From Hansschlegelia plantiphila (lineage in GTDB: Bacteria > Pseudomonadota > Alphaproteobacteria > Rhizobiales > Methylopilaceae): 64,000 bases of DNA. The stretch is taken from NCBI RefSeq assembly GCF_027922265.1, contig NZ_BSFI01000008.1, positions 62,001-126,000 on the forward strand, written 5' to 3'. Under the pieces are notes generated by a model. The model had not been told where the DNA came from and made no database searches. It saw nothing but the letters and a program-made list of their open reading frames with translations. Positions 23,828-32,856 of the stretch are shown in pieces (the first letter of the stretch is position 1; every line of letters begins with the position of its first letter). Both the position numbers and the translations under genes were made by a program.

Positions 23828-24664
23828 TTGACGCCAGCCCAAACCCCCGCGACCGCACCGCCGCCTCCCATCGCGATCGCGCTGCATGGCGTGAGGAAGG
23901 CGATGCCGTTGAGGGGCGGGGGACGGCTCGAAGTGCTGCGCGACATCCAGCTCGCCGTGCGCCATGGGCAGATCCATGCGCTGCTCGGGCCGTCGGGCTG
24001 CGGCAAGTCGACCTTGCTCAACATCGTCGCCGGCCTGCTGCCGCTCGATTCCGGGCGTCTCGAAATCGACGGCGTCGACAGCGCGGCCTTCAGGGACTGG
24101 GCCGCCATCGGCTACATGTTTCAGGACGACCGCCTGCTGCCGTGGCGCACGGTTCAGCGCAACGTCGAGCTCGCGCTGGAGAACCAGCCTCTGTCGCGCG
24201 ACGAGCGCCGCACGCGCGCCGCAGAGATCATCGGGCTGGTCGGCCTGACGCCGTTCGCCCAGTCGTTTCCGAACGAGCTTTCCGGCGGCATGCGCGCCCG
24301 CGTCGCGCTCGCCCGCTCGCTGGTGCGGCGCCCCCGCATCCTGCTGATGGACGAGCCGTTCTCGCGGCTCGACGCGCAGACGCGCGGGCAGATGCACGCC
24401 GAGCTGGTGCGGCTGCGCGAACTGTTCGATATGACGGTGCTGTTCGTCACCCACGACATCGACGAGGCGGCGGTGCTCGCCGACACCGTCACGGTGCTCG
24501 CCCCGCGGCCCGGCCGCGTGGTCGAAACCTTCGCCCTTGACGGCGCCGCTCCGCGCGACGCGACGTCGCCGGGGGCGACCGCCACCATCAGAACCCTGAG
24601 AGACGCGCTCGGCGGCCAGCCGGCTTCCGCCCGCGGCGACGCGCTAATGGAGACCACCGCATGA
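23828..24664 (+). CDS. ABC transporter ATP-binding protein (nitrate/sulfonate/taurine type)
   Basis: A 278-residue ATPase of the SsuB/TauB group. Walker A is GPSGCGKST, the Q-loop MFQDDRLLPWRT is the typical form of this group, the signature LSGGMRAR, and Walker B ILLMDEPFSRLD, followed by a switch His in THDIDEA. The frame extends upstream to 23582, but the TTG at 23828 has a GAGGT ribosome binding site and removes a low-complexity extension; the start is uncertain. It is the first gene of a tightly coupled six-gene operon with a binding protein, a permease and CoA-linked enzymes. Confidence 0.85.
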   Translation: MTPAQTPATAPPPPIAIALHGVRKAMPLRGGGRLEVLRDIQLAVRHGQIHALLGPSGCGKSTLLNIVAGLLPLDSGRLEIDGVDSAAFRDWAAIGYMFQDDRLLPWRTVQRNVELALENQPLSRDERRTRAAEIIGLVGLTPFAQSFPNELSGGMRARVALARSLVRRPRILLMDEPFSRLDAQTRGQMHAELVRLRELFDMTVLFVTHDIDEAAVLADTVTVLAPRPGRVVETFALDGAAPRDATSPGATATIRTLRDALGGQPASARGDALMETTA

Positions 24665-25644
24665 GAACCGGCCTTCTCGGCGCCCTGCTCGCGGCGGCGC
24701 TCGGCGCGTCCGTCGCCCCCGCCGCCGCGGACGACGCGCCGCTGCGCATCGGCTACTGGACCAGCGGCTACAGCCTCGGCTTCGGGGCGGTGCTGGAGGA
24801 GAACAAGTTCCTCGAGAAGGCCGGGCTCAAGGTCGAGTTCCGCCGCTTCGGAGAGGTCGGCGCGCCCGCGCAGGCCGTGCTCCAGGGCAATATCGACGTC
24901 GCCTTCGCGGCGCCGGCCGCCGCCGCCTTCAATCTCGGCCAGCAGGGCGCCCCCGTCCGCGTGATCCTCGCGACGCAGGTGCTCGAGGGCCAGATCGTGG
25001 TGAAGGCCAACGGCCCGATCACCTCGATCGACGGCCTCAAGGGCAAGAAGATCGGCATGTCGCGTCCGGGCAGCTCGACGCATGCGCTCGCGACCACGCT
25101 GCTCAAGAACAATTACGGGCTGCAGTCCGGCGACTACGAGGTCGTGCCCGGCAACGAGGGTCAGCTCATCGGCCTGCTGCAGCGCGGCGACATCGACGCC
25201 GCGGCGGTGCGCAACGTCACGGTCGCCCAGGTGCCGGCGGGCGAGCTCCGCACGCTGGTCAACGTCGTCGACGACTGGAAGAAGCTGACCAAGGGCGAGG
25301 CCCCGCCGATCCTCGGCGTCGCGCTGACGACCGCCGACGTCGTGGCGAAGCGGGGGCCGGAGCTCGCCGCGTTCGTCAAGGCGACGCAGGAAGCCGTCGC
25401 CTACGGCAAGGCGCAGCCCGACGCGGTGGCGAACACGCTGGTCAGCGTCGCGAACCTCAACGAGAAGGACGCCAAGGCCTACGCCGCGCTCTGGAGCCAG
25501 ATCTACGTGGCGTCGCTGACGGAGGCCGACATCAAGGGCATGAAGGACGAGAACAAGACCTTCGTCGACGCCGGCGCCGCGAACGGCGTGGCCCCGGACG
25601 ACATCTACGCGCCGGGACCGTTCCAGGCCGCCGGCAAGAACTGA
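24661..25644 (+). CDS. ABC transporter substrate-binding protein (NMT1/SsuA-like)
   Basis: A 327-residue periplasmic binding protein with a Sec signal at residues 1-23 (cut after AAA). The mature protein opens with PLRIGYWTSGYSLGFG and has VEFRRFGEVGAPAQAVLQGNIDVAFAAPAA, the ligand-pocket region of aliphatic sulfonate/nitrate binding proteins. It captures a small anion outside the inner membrane; the downstream CoA ligase points to an organic acid. ATG overlaps the ATPase stop by 4 nt. Confidence 0.87.
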   Translation: MRTGLLGALLAAALGASVAPAAADDAPLRIGYWTSGYSLGFGAVLEENKFLEKAGLKVEFRRFGEVGAPAQAVLQGNIDVAFAAPAAAAFNLGQQGAPVRVILATQVLEGQIVVKANGPITSIDGLKGKKIGMSRPGSSTHALATTLLKNNYGLQSGDYEVVPGNEGQLIGLLQRGDIDAAAVRNVTVAQVPAGELRTLVNVVDDWKKLTKGEAPPILGVALTTADVVAKRGPELAAFVKATQEAVAYGKAQPDAVANTLVSVANLNEKDAKAYAALWSQIYVASLTEADIKGMKDENKTFVDAGAANGVAPDDIYAPGPFQAAGKN

Positions 25645-25654
25645 TCGACAGGGC

Positions 25655-26461
25655 ATGGCGGAAATTTCAACCGAACGACCGCCGCCTGCGCCGCGCAACG
25701 AGCGCGGCGTCTCGCCGAGCCTGCTTCGCGCGCTGCTCGCCATCACCGTGCTTGGCGTCTGGTGGATCGCGGCGCGCGGGCTGCCGCCGTACATCCTGCC
25801 GGGACCGGAGGTGGTCGCGCAGGCGATCCTCAAGCTGGCGAAGACCCAGACCTTCCTCAACGACATGGGCGCCACGCTCGGCCGGGTGGTGGCGGGCTTC
25901 GCCTTCGCGCTCGTGATCGGAACGCCGCTCGGGCTGCTGTTCGGGTCAAACCAGAGCGTCGGCGCGTTCTTCGAGCCGATCCTGCCGGTGCTGAACACCG
26001 TGTCCTCGGCGATCTGGGCGATCTTCGCCATGCTGTGGTTCGGGCTGTCGAACGCGGCGACGATCTTCGTGGTGTTCATGACGGCGATGCCGCTCATCAT
26101 CACCAATGTCTGGACCGGCACGCGCAACGTCGACCCGAACCTCGTCGAGGTCGCGCTGTCGCTGCGCTTCGGGCGGCTCCGGACCTTCGCGTCGATCTAC
26201 CTGCCGTCGATCCTGCCCTATCTGTTCTCCGGCGCGCGGCTCGCCTTCGGCTTCGGCTGGCGGGTGAGCCTCGTCGCCGAGACGCTTGGCGCCTCGAGCG
26301 GCGTCGGCTACCGGCTGCGGCAGGCGGCCGACCTGTTCCAGGCCGACCAGGTGTTCGCGTGGACGATCATCATGGTCGCCATGATGATCGCGCTCGAGGC
26401 GGGCCTGCTCCGTCCGCTGGAGCGCCGCCTGTTCCGCTGGCAAAAGGCGCGGTCGGTCTGA
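25655..26461 (+). CDS. ABC transporter permease (SsuC/TauC-like)
   Basis: A 268-residue inner-membrane protein with about six helices after a charged N-terminus (residues 1-22). The ATPase-contact loop reads EVALSLRFGRLRTFASIYLP near residue 167, the EAA-type motif of this family. It completes the importer with the two preceding gene products. The start lies 10 nt after the binding-protein stop. Confidence 0.88.
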   Translation: MAEISTERPPPAPRNERGVSPSLLRALLAITVLGVWWIAARGLPPYILPGPEVVAQAILKLAKTQTFLNDMGATLGRVVAGFAFALVIGTPLGLLFGSNQSVGAFFEPILPVLNTVSSAIWAIFAMLWFGLSNAATIFVVFMTAMPLIITNVWTGTRNVDPNLVEVALSLRFGRLRTFASIYLPSILPYLFSGARLAFGFGWRVSLVAETLGASSGVGYRLRQAADLFQADQVFAWTIIMVAMMIALEAGLLRPLERRLFRWQKARSV

Positions 26462-26510
26462 CCGCCGCCCAAGAACCGGCCGACAAGAAAACGACCAAGG
26501 AGACGATGAC

Positions 26511-27518
26511 GTGAAAGCAGCAATCGTTCGTGCGCATGGCGGCCCGGAGGCGCTCGAGGTCGTCGGCGACTGGCCGAAGCCGGAGATCGGCCCGGGCGAC
26601 GTGCTGCTGCGCGTGAAGGCCTGCTCGCTGAACTACCACGACGTCTTCACCCGCCGCGGCATGCCGGGCATCAAGCTCGCGCTGCCCGTCGTGCCGGGCC
26701 TCGACCTCGCGGGCGAAGTCGTCGAGATCGGCCCCGATGTCTCGGGGGTCTCGATCGGCGACCGCGTGCTGGTCGACCCCCTCAACCGCGTCGAGGGCGG
26801 CCTGATGGGCGAGACCACGGACGGCGGCCTGCAGGAGTTCGCGCGCGTCCGCGCCCATCAGCTCGTGCCGATCCCCGACAAGGTCTCGTTCGAGCAGGCG
26901 GCGTCGCTGCCCGTCGCCTACGGCACGGCGCAGCGCATGCTGTTCACCAACGGCCATGTGAAGGCCGGCGAGACTGTGCTCGTGCTCGGCGCGAGCGGCG
27001 GCGTCGGCACCGGCGCGGTGCTGCTCGCCAAGCACGCCGGCGCCCGTGTCGTCGCCTGCGGCGGCAGCGACGCCAAGCTGAAGCGGCTGACCGAGATCGG
27101 CGCCGACGAGGTGATCGACTACACCCGCGTCGACTTCGCCAAGGAGGTGTTCGCGCGTTTCGGCAAGCCGCACCGCCGGACCTTCGACGGCGGCGTCGAC
27201 GTCGTCGTCAACTTCACCGGCGGCGACACCTGGGTGCCGTCGCTGCGCGCGCTAAAGCGCGGCGGCCGGCTGCTCACCTGCGGCGCGACGGCAGGCTTCG
27301 ACCCGACCGAGGACCTGCGCTTCATCTGGACCTTCGAACTCAAGATTCTGGGCTCGAACAGCTGGGCGCGCGAGGACCTCGTGCACCTGATGAAGCTGAT
27401 CTCGGACGGCGACCTGAAGCCCGTGATCGACACCGTGCTGCCGCTCGACAAGGCGGCCGAGGCTGTGCGGCTGATCGAGGATCGCGAGGCGATCGGCAAG
27501 GTGATCGTCGTCCCATGA
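26511..27518 (+). CDS. zinc-binding/quinone-type medium-chain oxidoreductase
   Basis: A 335-residue MDR-superfamily protein. It keeps the opening MKAAIVRAHGGPE and the nucleotide-binding LGASGGVGTGAV near residue 161. The first-domain segment LNYHDVFTRRG has Asn in place of the catalytic Cys of zinc alcohol dehydrogenases, pointing to a quinone/enoyl reductase-like enzyme using NADPH. GTG start with AAGGAG 10 nt upstream. Its stop overlaps the ligase start. In this operon it probably reduces or oxidises a derivative of the imported compound. Confidence 0.83.
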   Translation: MKAAIVRAHGGPEALEVVGDWPKPEIGPGDVLLRVKACSLNYHDVFTRRGMPGIKLALPVVPGLDLAGEVVEIGPDVSGVSIGDRVLVDPLNRVEGGLMGETTDGGLQEFARVRAHQLVPIPDKVSFEQAASLPVAYGTAQRMLFTNGHVKAGETVLVLGASGGVGTGAVLLAKHAGARVVACGGSDAKLKRLTEIGADEVIDYTRVDFAKEVFARFGKPHRRTFDGGVDVVVNFTGGDTWVPSLRALKRGGRLLTCGATAGFDPTEDLRFIWTFELKILGSNSWAREDLVHLMKLISDGDLKPVIDTVLPLDKAAEAVRLIEDREAIGKVIVVP

Positions 27519-28999
27519 TCTCGAACGCAGGCGCGCTCGGCTGGGACGTCGACGAGGCCCGGGTCGCAATGGTCGATCTGCGGGGCCCTGAACCGCTCGA
27601 CGTCACCTATGGCGACCTGAAGCGGCGCTCCCAGGCCGTCGCGCGCGGGCTCGTCGCCCGTGGCGTCAGGCCGGGCGAGCGGGTTGCGCTCGCGGCGTTC
27701 AACCGCGCCGACTTTCCCGCCGTGCTGCTCGGGACGCTGCTCGCCGGCGCGATCGCGGCCCCTCTCAACGTCAAACTGCCGGCGAAGACGCTGTCCGAGG
27801 TGATCGCCGCGAGCGGGGCGAGGCTCGCCTTCGTGGAGACCGCCTTCGCCGGCGCGATCCCGGCGGGCGTAGAGGTGATCGACTTCGACCGGGGGTTCGA
27901 GGATTTCCTCGACTTCGGCGATTTCGAGCCTGTCGCGGTCGCGCCGGACGCGATCTCGATGCAGCCCTACACCTCCGGTTCGACCGGCGCGCCGAAGGGC
28001 GTGCTGCTGACGCATGGCGGCCAGATCTGGGCCGCCGGAACGCTCGTCGAAGCCCGCAGGCTCCGGGCTGACGACCGGGCGATCCTGGCTGCGCCGATGT
28101 ACCACAAGAACGCGATCGTCGCGCTGAAGACGGCGCTGGTCTCGGGGTCCGCGATGATCGTCATGCCGCGCTTCGAGGCCGGCGCCTACGCCCGCGCGAT
28201 CGCGGATCACGGCGTCACCATGCTAACCGGCGTGCCGACCATGATGCGGCTGCTGCTCGACCATCCCGAGCTCCCGGACGCCGCGACCCGCGCGAAGGTC
28301 CGGGTGGTGTCGATGGGATCGTCGCCTGCATCCGAGCGGCTGCTGGGCGACCTCGCGAGCGCGTTCCCGAACGCGGAGATCCACCTCAACTACGGCACGA
28401 CCGAGGGCGGGCCGATCATGTTCGGCTGGTATCATCCGGACGGGCGGCCGCAGCCGAACCACAGCATCGGCTACCCGATCGAGGGCTGCGAATGGCGGCT
28501 TGAGGGCGGCGCGACGGCGGATGAAGGCGAGCTCTGGGTGAAGAACCCCGGCGTCGCCAAGGGCTACCAGAACCGGCCGGAGGCCGCCGCCGAGCGCTTC
28601 ATCGACGGCTGGTACCGCACCGGAGACCGTCTGCGGCGAGACGCCGAGGGCTGGTTCTATTTCGTCTCGCGCATCGACGACATGATGGTGACCGGCGGCG
28701 AGAACGTGTTTCCGCAGGAGGTCGAGGGCCTGCTGGAGCGCCACCCCGCCGTGCGGCAGGCGGCGGTCATCGCCGTCCCCAACGAGACCAAGGGCGAGGT
28801 GCCCGTGGCCTTCGTCGTGTTGCGGCCGGGGCCAGCGCCGGACGAAGCCGCGCTCAAGGCCTACGCCATCGCGAACGGCCCGGCCTACGCCCACCCGCGC
28901 CGCGTGCTGTTCGTCGACAGCCTGCCCCTCAACGGGGCCAACAAGATCGACAAGTCCGCGCTCAAGGAGCTCTTCTCCAAGGAGACGACGCCGCGATGA
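27515..28999 (+). CDS. AMP-dependent acyl-CoA synthetase/ligase
   Basis: A 494-residue ANL-superfamily enzyme that activates a carboxylic acid with ATP and CoA. The P-loop YTSGSTGAPKG lies near residue 151, the adenylation motif YGTTEGG near 292, WYRTGDRL near 368 and the hinge DDMMVTGGENVFP near 388; the catalytic lysine lies in NKIDKSALK near the end. Coupled to both neighbours by 4-nt overlaps. With the importer upstream and a thioesterase downstream it suggests uptake and CoA-activation of an organic acid, perhaps aromatic or medium-chain. Confidence 0.9.
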   Translation: MISNAGALGWDVDEARVAMVDLRGPEPLDVTYGDLKRRSQAVARGLVARGVRPGERVALAAFNRADFPAVLLGTLLAGAIAAPLNVKLPAKTLSEVIAASGARLAFVETAFAGAIPAGVEVIDFDRGFEDFLDFGDFEPVAVAPDAISMQPYTSGSTGAPKGVLLTHGGQIWAAGTLVEARRLRADDRAILAAPMYHKNAIVALKTALVSGSAMIVMPRFEAGAYARAIADHGVTMLTGVPTMMRLLLDHPELPDAATRAKVRVVSMGSSPASERLLGDLASAFPNAEIHLNYGTTEGGPIMFGWYHPDGRPQPNHSIGYPIEGCEWRLEGGATADEGELWVKNPGVAKGYQNRPEAAAERFIDGWYRTGDRLRRDAEGWFYFVSRIDDMMVTGGENVFPQEVEGLLERHPAVRQAAVIAVPNETKGEVPVAFVVLRPGPAPDEAALKAYAIANGPAYAHPRRVLFVDSLPLNGANKIDKSALKELFSKETTPR

Positions 29000-29415
29000 C
29001 CGACGCCCTTCCGACGGACCGCGAGACGCTCGACGCCCGCATCAGGCGCGCGCCCTATCACCAGTGGCTCGGGCTCTCGATCGTAGAGGTGGGAGACGGC
29101 GAGATCGTCATCGAGCTGCCGTGGCGCGAGGAGTTCGTGGTCAACCCCGAGGGCGGCTACGCCCATGGCGGAATACTCGCCACGCTGGTCGACCTCACCG
29201 CCGACTGGGCGATCGCGACCAGGCTCGGCCGGCCGTTCCCGACCATCGACCTGCGGGTCGACTATCACCGTGCGGCGACCAAGGGGCTGCTGCGCGCCCG
29301 CGGCAAGATCATCAAGCTCGGCTCGAGCTTCTCGACGGCGGAAGCCTCGGTCGAGGACGAAGCCGGCAGGCTGCTCGCCAGCGGCCGCGGAACCTACGCG
29401 ACGTCGACGAAGTAG
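28996..29415 (+). CDS. PaaI-family hotdog thioesterase
   Basis: A 139-residue single hotdog-fold protein. The signature HGGILATLVDLTADWAI lies near residue 56, with the catalytic Asp/His region preceded by NPEGGYAHGG, and TIDLRVDYHRAA near 85. It would hydrolyse acyl-CoA thioesters, releasing CoA trapped by the preceding ligase. The ATG overlaps the ligase stop; it is the last gene of the operon, and a family B repeat follows at once. Confidence 0.88.
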   Translation: MTDALPTDRETLDARIRRAPYHQWLGLSIVEVGDGEIVIELPWREEFVVNPEGGYAHGGILATLVDLTADWAIATRLGRPFPTIDLRVDYHRAATKGLLRARGKIIKLGSSFSTAEASVEDEAGRLLASGRGTYATSTK

Positions 29416-29426
29416 GGACGACCAAA

Positions 29427-29518
29427 CCGTCATGCCCGCTTTTGCGGGCATCCACGACTTGGGTGGCGCCTGCAGATCCCAAGAAGTCGTGGATACCCGG
29501 CTCCTTCGGGCATGACGG
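29427..29518. repeat. palindromic intergenic repeat, family B copy 2
   Basis: Outer ends CCGTCATGCCCG and CGGGCATGACGG are exact complements; the inner halves carry ATCCACGACTTGGG and AAGTCGTGGATAC as in copy 1 (10367-10461). It fills the gap between the convergent thioesterase and VOC genes. Confidence 0.85.
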
Positions 29519-29524
29519 CCTGTT

Positions 29525-30433
29525 CTACAGCCACGGCAGCGCGTCGCGGTCCTCGACGAAGGCCCAAAAACCCTCTCCGAGTTCTGCAGGGAACGCGACC
29601 AGCGCCGCGCCGTCGATGATCCGCACGGCGAGGCCGGCCTCGCTCAGCAGCCGGATCGTCGCCGCACGGTCGGCCACCCGCAGGCCATAGGCCGCGATCC
29701 ATGGCGGCTCGGGCGTCTCGCCGCCGAACAGGGCCGCGGCGGTCGTTCGCCCCACGATCCTGACGTGGCCCCGCGACAGTTCGACATGGAGGCTGTCCGC
29801 CCCCGCGCGTTCCGCCGGGCGCCCCAGGAAGCGCCCGAAGCGGCCCGCGGCCTCTTCGGGGTCCGGGCTCACCACGACGACGCCCAGCAGCTCCAGAGCG
29901 CCGTTGGGGTGGGTCAGCCAGCGCTCCTGCCAGACCTCGCGCTCGGTGTGGTGGGTGAGCGCCTGGATGCGGCCCTCCGCCATCGCGCCGCGCTCGACGC
30001 GGGCGACGGTGAAGCGCGCCTCGGAGGGCCCCTCCTCCGTGTCCACCGGCCGGCGCATGAAGACCAGCGGTCGGGTGGGAAACCCGGCCTCCGCCAGCCC
30101 GGCATGGAACGACGCGGCGTCGGCCACCGCGAACGCCGCGAGGTGCAGCCCGGCCCGCCTGTCCACCGCCGCTTCGAGCTCGCGCCCGAGCGGCGTGTCG
30201 GCGACCTTGGCGAGCGCCTCGATATAGCCTTGGCCGAGCATGGCGCAGACGTTTCCCGTGCCGGTCGGCTCCAGCGCGCCGCCCTCGCCCGTCGGCGCGA
30301 CCTGCGCGGAGAACGGCGTCGGGGCGAAGCCCGCGGCGCGCAGCGCACGCTCCGCCGCGGCGATGTCGGCCACGAAATGCCCGACATGGTCGAGAAAGAT
30401 CTCCGACGCTTCCGGAAGCTGCCGTGTCGCCAT
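29525..30433 (-). CDS. VOC-family (glyoxalase-like) protein
   Basis: A 302-residue protein made of two vicinal-oxygen-chelate modules. The first begins at about residue 13 with LDHVGHFVADIAAAERAL, which carries a metal-ligand histidine. A second His-containing strand (ALTHHTER near 168) and ELLGVVVVSPDP near 187 open the second module. Length and layout fit the glyoxalase-like domain 3 group, whose substrates are mostly unknown. It stands alone; the downstream gap holds a family B repeat. Confidence 0.75.
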   Translation of the reverse strand: MATRQLPEASEIFLDHVGHFVADIAAAERALRAAGFAPTPFSAQVAPTGEGGALEPTGTGNVCAMLGQGYIEALAKVADTPLGRELEAAVDRRAGLHLAAFAVADAASFHAGLAEAGFPTRPLVFMRRPVDTEEGPSEARFTVARVERGAMAEGRIQALTHHTEREVWQERWLTHPNGALELLGVVVVSPDPEEAAGRFGRFLGRPAERAGADSLHVELSRGHVRIVGRTTAAALFGGETPEPPWIAAYGLRVADRAATIRLLSEAGLAVRIIDGAALVAFPAELGEGFWAFVEDRDALPWL

Positions 30434-30468
30434 CGCCGTTCAAGCTCCTGCGAATGCTGACCGGGACG

Positions 30469-31191
30469 TCAGGCGACGTTGCGGATCGACAGGCTGTGGG
30501 ACGACAGGTCGACCGTCGCCGTCAGCGGCAGATGATCGGAGGCGATGCGGGCGAGCGGCGTGTTGTGGACCGCAAGGTCCTGCACCAGCCCGCGCGGCCA
30601 GCCGAGGATCCGATCGAGCGGGAAGATCGGTCGGCGCGACGGGAAGCTCGGCAGCGGACGGGCCTCGCCGAACAGCGGCTCGAAGGCGCTCAGCGACGAG
30701 CGGCGCCGTCGGCGCCACTCGTTGAGATCGCCGAGCAGGATCGTGCGCATCGGCGTCATCCAGGTGAAGGCCGCGATCAGCGCATTGGCCTGGCTGATGC
30801 GCGACCGGCGCAGCAGACCGAAATGCGCGGCGATCACCCGGAACGGGCCTTCGCCCAGATCGAGCTCAGCGATGATAGCGCCGCGCGGCTCGACGCCGGG
30901 AAGCTGAATGCGAAGCCTGCGATAGGAGACCGGCTCTCGCGCGACCAGCAGCGCGTTGCCATGCCAGCCGTGACCGTCCGGCGCGTCGGACTGCGCGAGC
31001 AGATGCAGGCCCGCCTCGCGCCGCACCACGTCCGGGTCAAGGAGACCGATCCGCTTGCCGAAACGGTGGTCGACCTCCTGGAGGGCGACGAGGTCGGCCC
31101 CGATCTCGCCGAGCACCCCGGCGATGCGGTCGGGCCGAACGCGGCCGTCGGTGCCCTTGCACTTGTGGATGTTGTAGGACGCGACCTTCAA
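30469..31191 (-). CDS. endonuclease/exonuclease/phosphatase family protein
   Basis: A 240-residue EEP-fold phosphohydrolase. It begins KVASYNIHKCKG with the metal-binding Asn, has ALQEVD (metal-binding Glu) near residue 36, GDLNEW near 155 and SDHLPL near 219 with the catalytic histidine. The TTG start lies 16 nt after the phospholipase D-type gene, so they form an operon. A phosphodiesterase acting on lipid or nucleic acid is possible; the neighbour suggests lipid metabolism. Confidence 0.82.
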   Translation of the reverse strand: MKVASYNIHKCKGTDGRVRPDRIAGVLGEIGADLVALQEVDHRFGKRIGLLDPDVVRREAGLHLLAQSDAPDGHGWHGNALLVAREPVSYRRLRIQLPGVEPRGAIIAELDLGEGPFRVIAAHFGLLRRSRISQANALIAAFTWMTPMRTILLGDLNEWRRRRRSSLSAFEPLFGEARPLPSFPSRRPIFPLDRILGWPRGLVQDLAVHNTPLARIASDHLPLTATVDLSSHSLSIRNVA

Positions 31192-31207
31192 CGGGCTGCC
31201 TTGATCC

Positions 31208-32809
31208 TTAGAGATAGGGCGAAAGAAGACGCACGGTGGCGTCCCTCATCTTGGTGACGAACAGCCGCCCGTCGACATCGGCAAGCGTGACGCGATCGAC
31301 GCATTTGCCGTCGATCAGTCCGGAGAGCCTCGCCGAAAGGTCGCGGTCATAGAGCTCGACAGTCAATTCGAAATTCAGCCGCAGGCTCCGGGCGTCCCAG
31401 TTCGCGCTGCCGATCAGGCTGAATTCGTCGTCGACGGTCATGAGCTTCGAATGGTCGAACGGCGGCGGCGAGCGCCAGAGGCTGCATCCCGCCTCCAGCA
31501 GCGGCCGGATGTGGGCCTCCGCGGCCCAGGCGACCATCCGGTGGTTGTTTTTCGCCGGCATGACGAGCCGTACCTCGACGCCGCGCCAGGCTGCGAGCTG
31601 GAGCGCCGTGATGAGCTGCTCCTCCGGCAGGAAATACGGCGTCGCGATCCGGATGGAGCGCTTGGCGGAGGCGATCGCCGACATCAGCACCAGAGCGAGC
31701 TGATCGACCGCCTGATCGGGGCCGGACGGAATCGCCCGCGCCAACGCCGCAGCGGGGGCGATGCGCGGCGGGGGCGCGTCGTCCGGATCCTCGCCGGTCG
31801 CGAACGCCCAGTCGTCGTCGAAGCCGTCGGCGATCTGGCCGACCACGTTGCCGATGACCCGGAAATGCGTGTCGCGCACGGGCGAGCCGGTCGGACGCGC
31901 CAGCACGTTCTCGGCTGCGATGTTCAGGCCGCCGACGAAGGCGAACTCGCCGTCGATGATCAGCGCCTTCTTGTGCAGCCGGAGATCGAGCAGAGGCATC
32001 TTCCACGGCCAGATCGAGTGCAGGAAGCGGGCGGCGGGCACGCCTTCCGACCGAAGCCTGCGATAGGCGCGGGACAGGAAGAATCCGCCGCCCATCCCAT
32101 CGATCAGCACGCGCACCGCGACGCCCCTGCGATGCGCCGCGCTCAGCGCCTCGATGAACTGAAGTCCGGGCGCGTCGGTGCGGAAGATGAAGGTCGAGAG
32201 CGCGACGCTCTTTTTCGCTTCGCCGATCGCCGCGATCATCCGCGGATAGGCCTCGTCGCCGGACTGCAGCACCATGTCGACCGCGCCGTCCTCGAGCTGG
32301 AGGCCGGTGATGGCGCCGACGGCGGCCTGCAGCTGGTCGCGCGACTTCGTCGGCCTGGCGCCGCGGCGGGCGCCGCCGGCCTGCTTGAGCCCACGCAGGC
32401 GGCGCGCCTTGCGATGGACGCGATTGATGCCGAACGCGAAATAGAGCAGAGCGCCGAAAACGGGCGACAGCCATGTGACGCCGATCCAGCCGATCGCGGC
32501 CCGGACGTCGCGTTTGTTCAGCAGCGCGTGGATGGTCGCGACCGACGCGACGATCACATGAAGGAGGGTGAAGGCCAGCCCCTGGGCCGCAGGAAGATCC
32601 AGATGGATGGCGTCGATCTCCTGAACGGCGGTCGCGCGGGATCGCGAAACTCGGCGCCCGACCGTGCCCTGACCGGCCGGGTCGCGACAAGCCCCGATGG
32701 CACCGGCGCGCAGAGCCGATCCGCCCCCCGCGGAGTGGCGCCGCGGGCCAAACCTCTCCAATTCTGCGTCGCAGGGCTGCGCCGTCTCGCCGACGGACCG
32801 TCTCGACAT
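31208..32809 (-). CDS. phospholipase D-family cardiolipin synthase-like protein
   Basis: A 533-residue membrane-anchored enzyme. Two short membrane helices lie in the first 130 residues (around LLHVIVASVATIHALL and WIGVTWLSPVFGALLYFAFG), followed by two HKD catalytic motifs, HKKALIID and HSKLMTVD. It would join phosphatidyl groups to make cardiolipin or transfer phosphatidyl groups to another alcohol. The first 60 residues are Arg/Ala-rich and not family-like, so the real start may be downstream, for example a GTG just before the first helix; no strong ribosome binding site decides. Divergent from the aldo/keto reductase gene. Confidence 0.83.
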   Translation of the reverse strand: MSRRSVGETAQPCDAELERFGPRRHSAGGGSALRAGAIGACRDPAGQGTVGRRVSRSRATAVQEIDAIHLDLPAAQGLAFTLLHVIVASVATIHALLNKRDVRAAIGWIGVTWLSPVFGALLYFAFGINRVHRKARRLRGLKQAGGARRGARPTKSRDQLQAAVGAITGLQLEDGAVDMVLQSGDEAYPRMIAAIGEAKKSVALSTFIFRTDAPGLQFIEALSAAHRRGVAVRVLIDGMGGGFFLSRAYRRLRSEGVPAARFLHSIWPWKMPLLDLRLHKKALIIDGEFAFVGGLNIAAENVLARPTGSPVRDTHFRVIGNVVGQIADGFDDDWAFATGEDPDDAPPPRIAPAAALARAIPSGPDQAVDQLALVLMSAIASAKRSIRIATPYFLPEEQLITALQLAAWRGVEVRLVMPAKNNHRMVAWAAEAHIRPLLEAGCSLWRSPPPFDHSKLMTVDDEFSLIGSANWDARSLRLNFELTVELYDRDLSARLSGLIDGKCVDRVTLADVDGRLFVTKMRDATVRLLSPYL

Positions 32810-32856
32810 TCCTCAGCGCGGCGCGACCTGCGCCGTCTCTCAGAAAGGCGTTTCCC

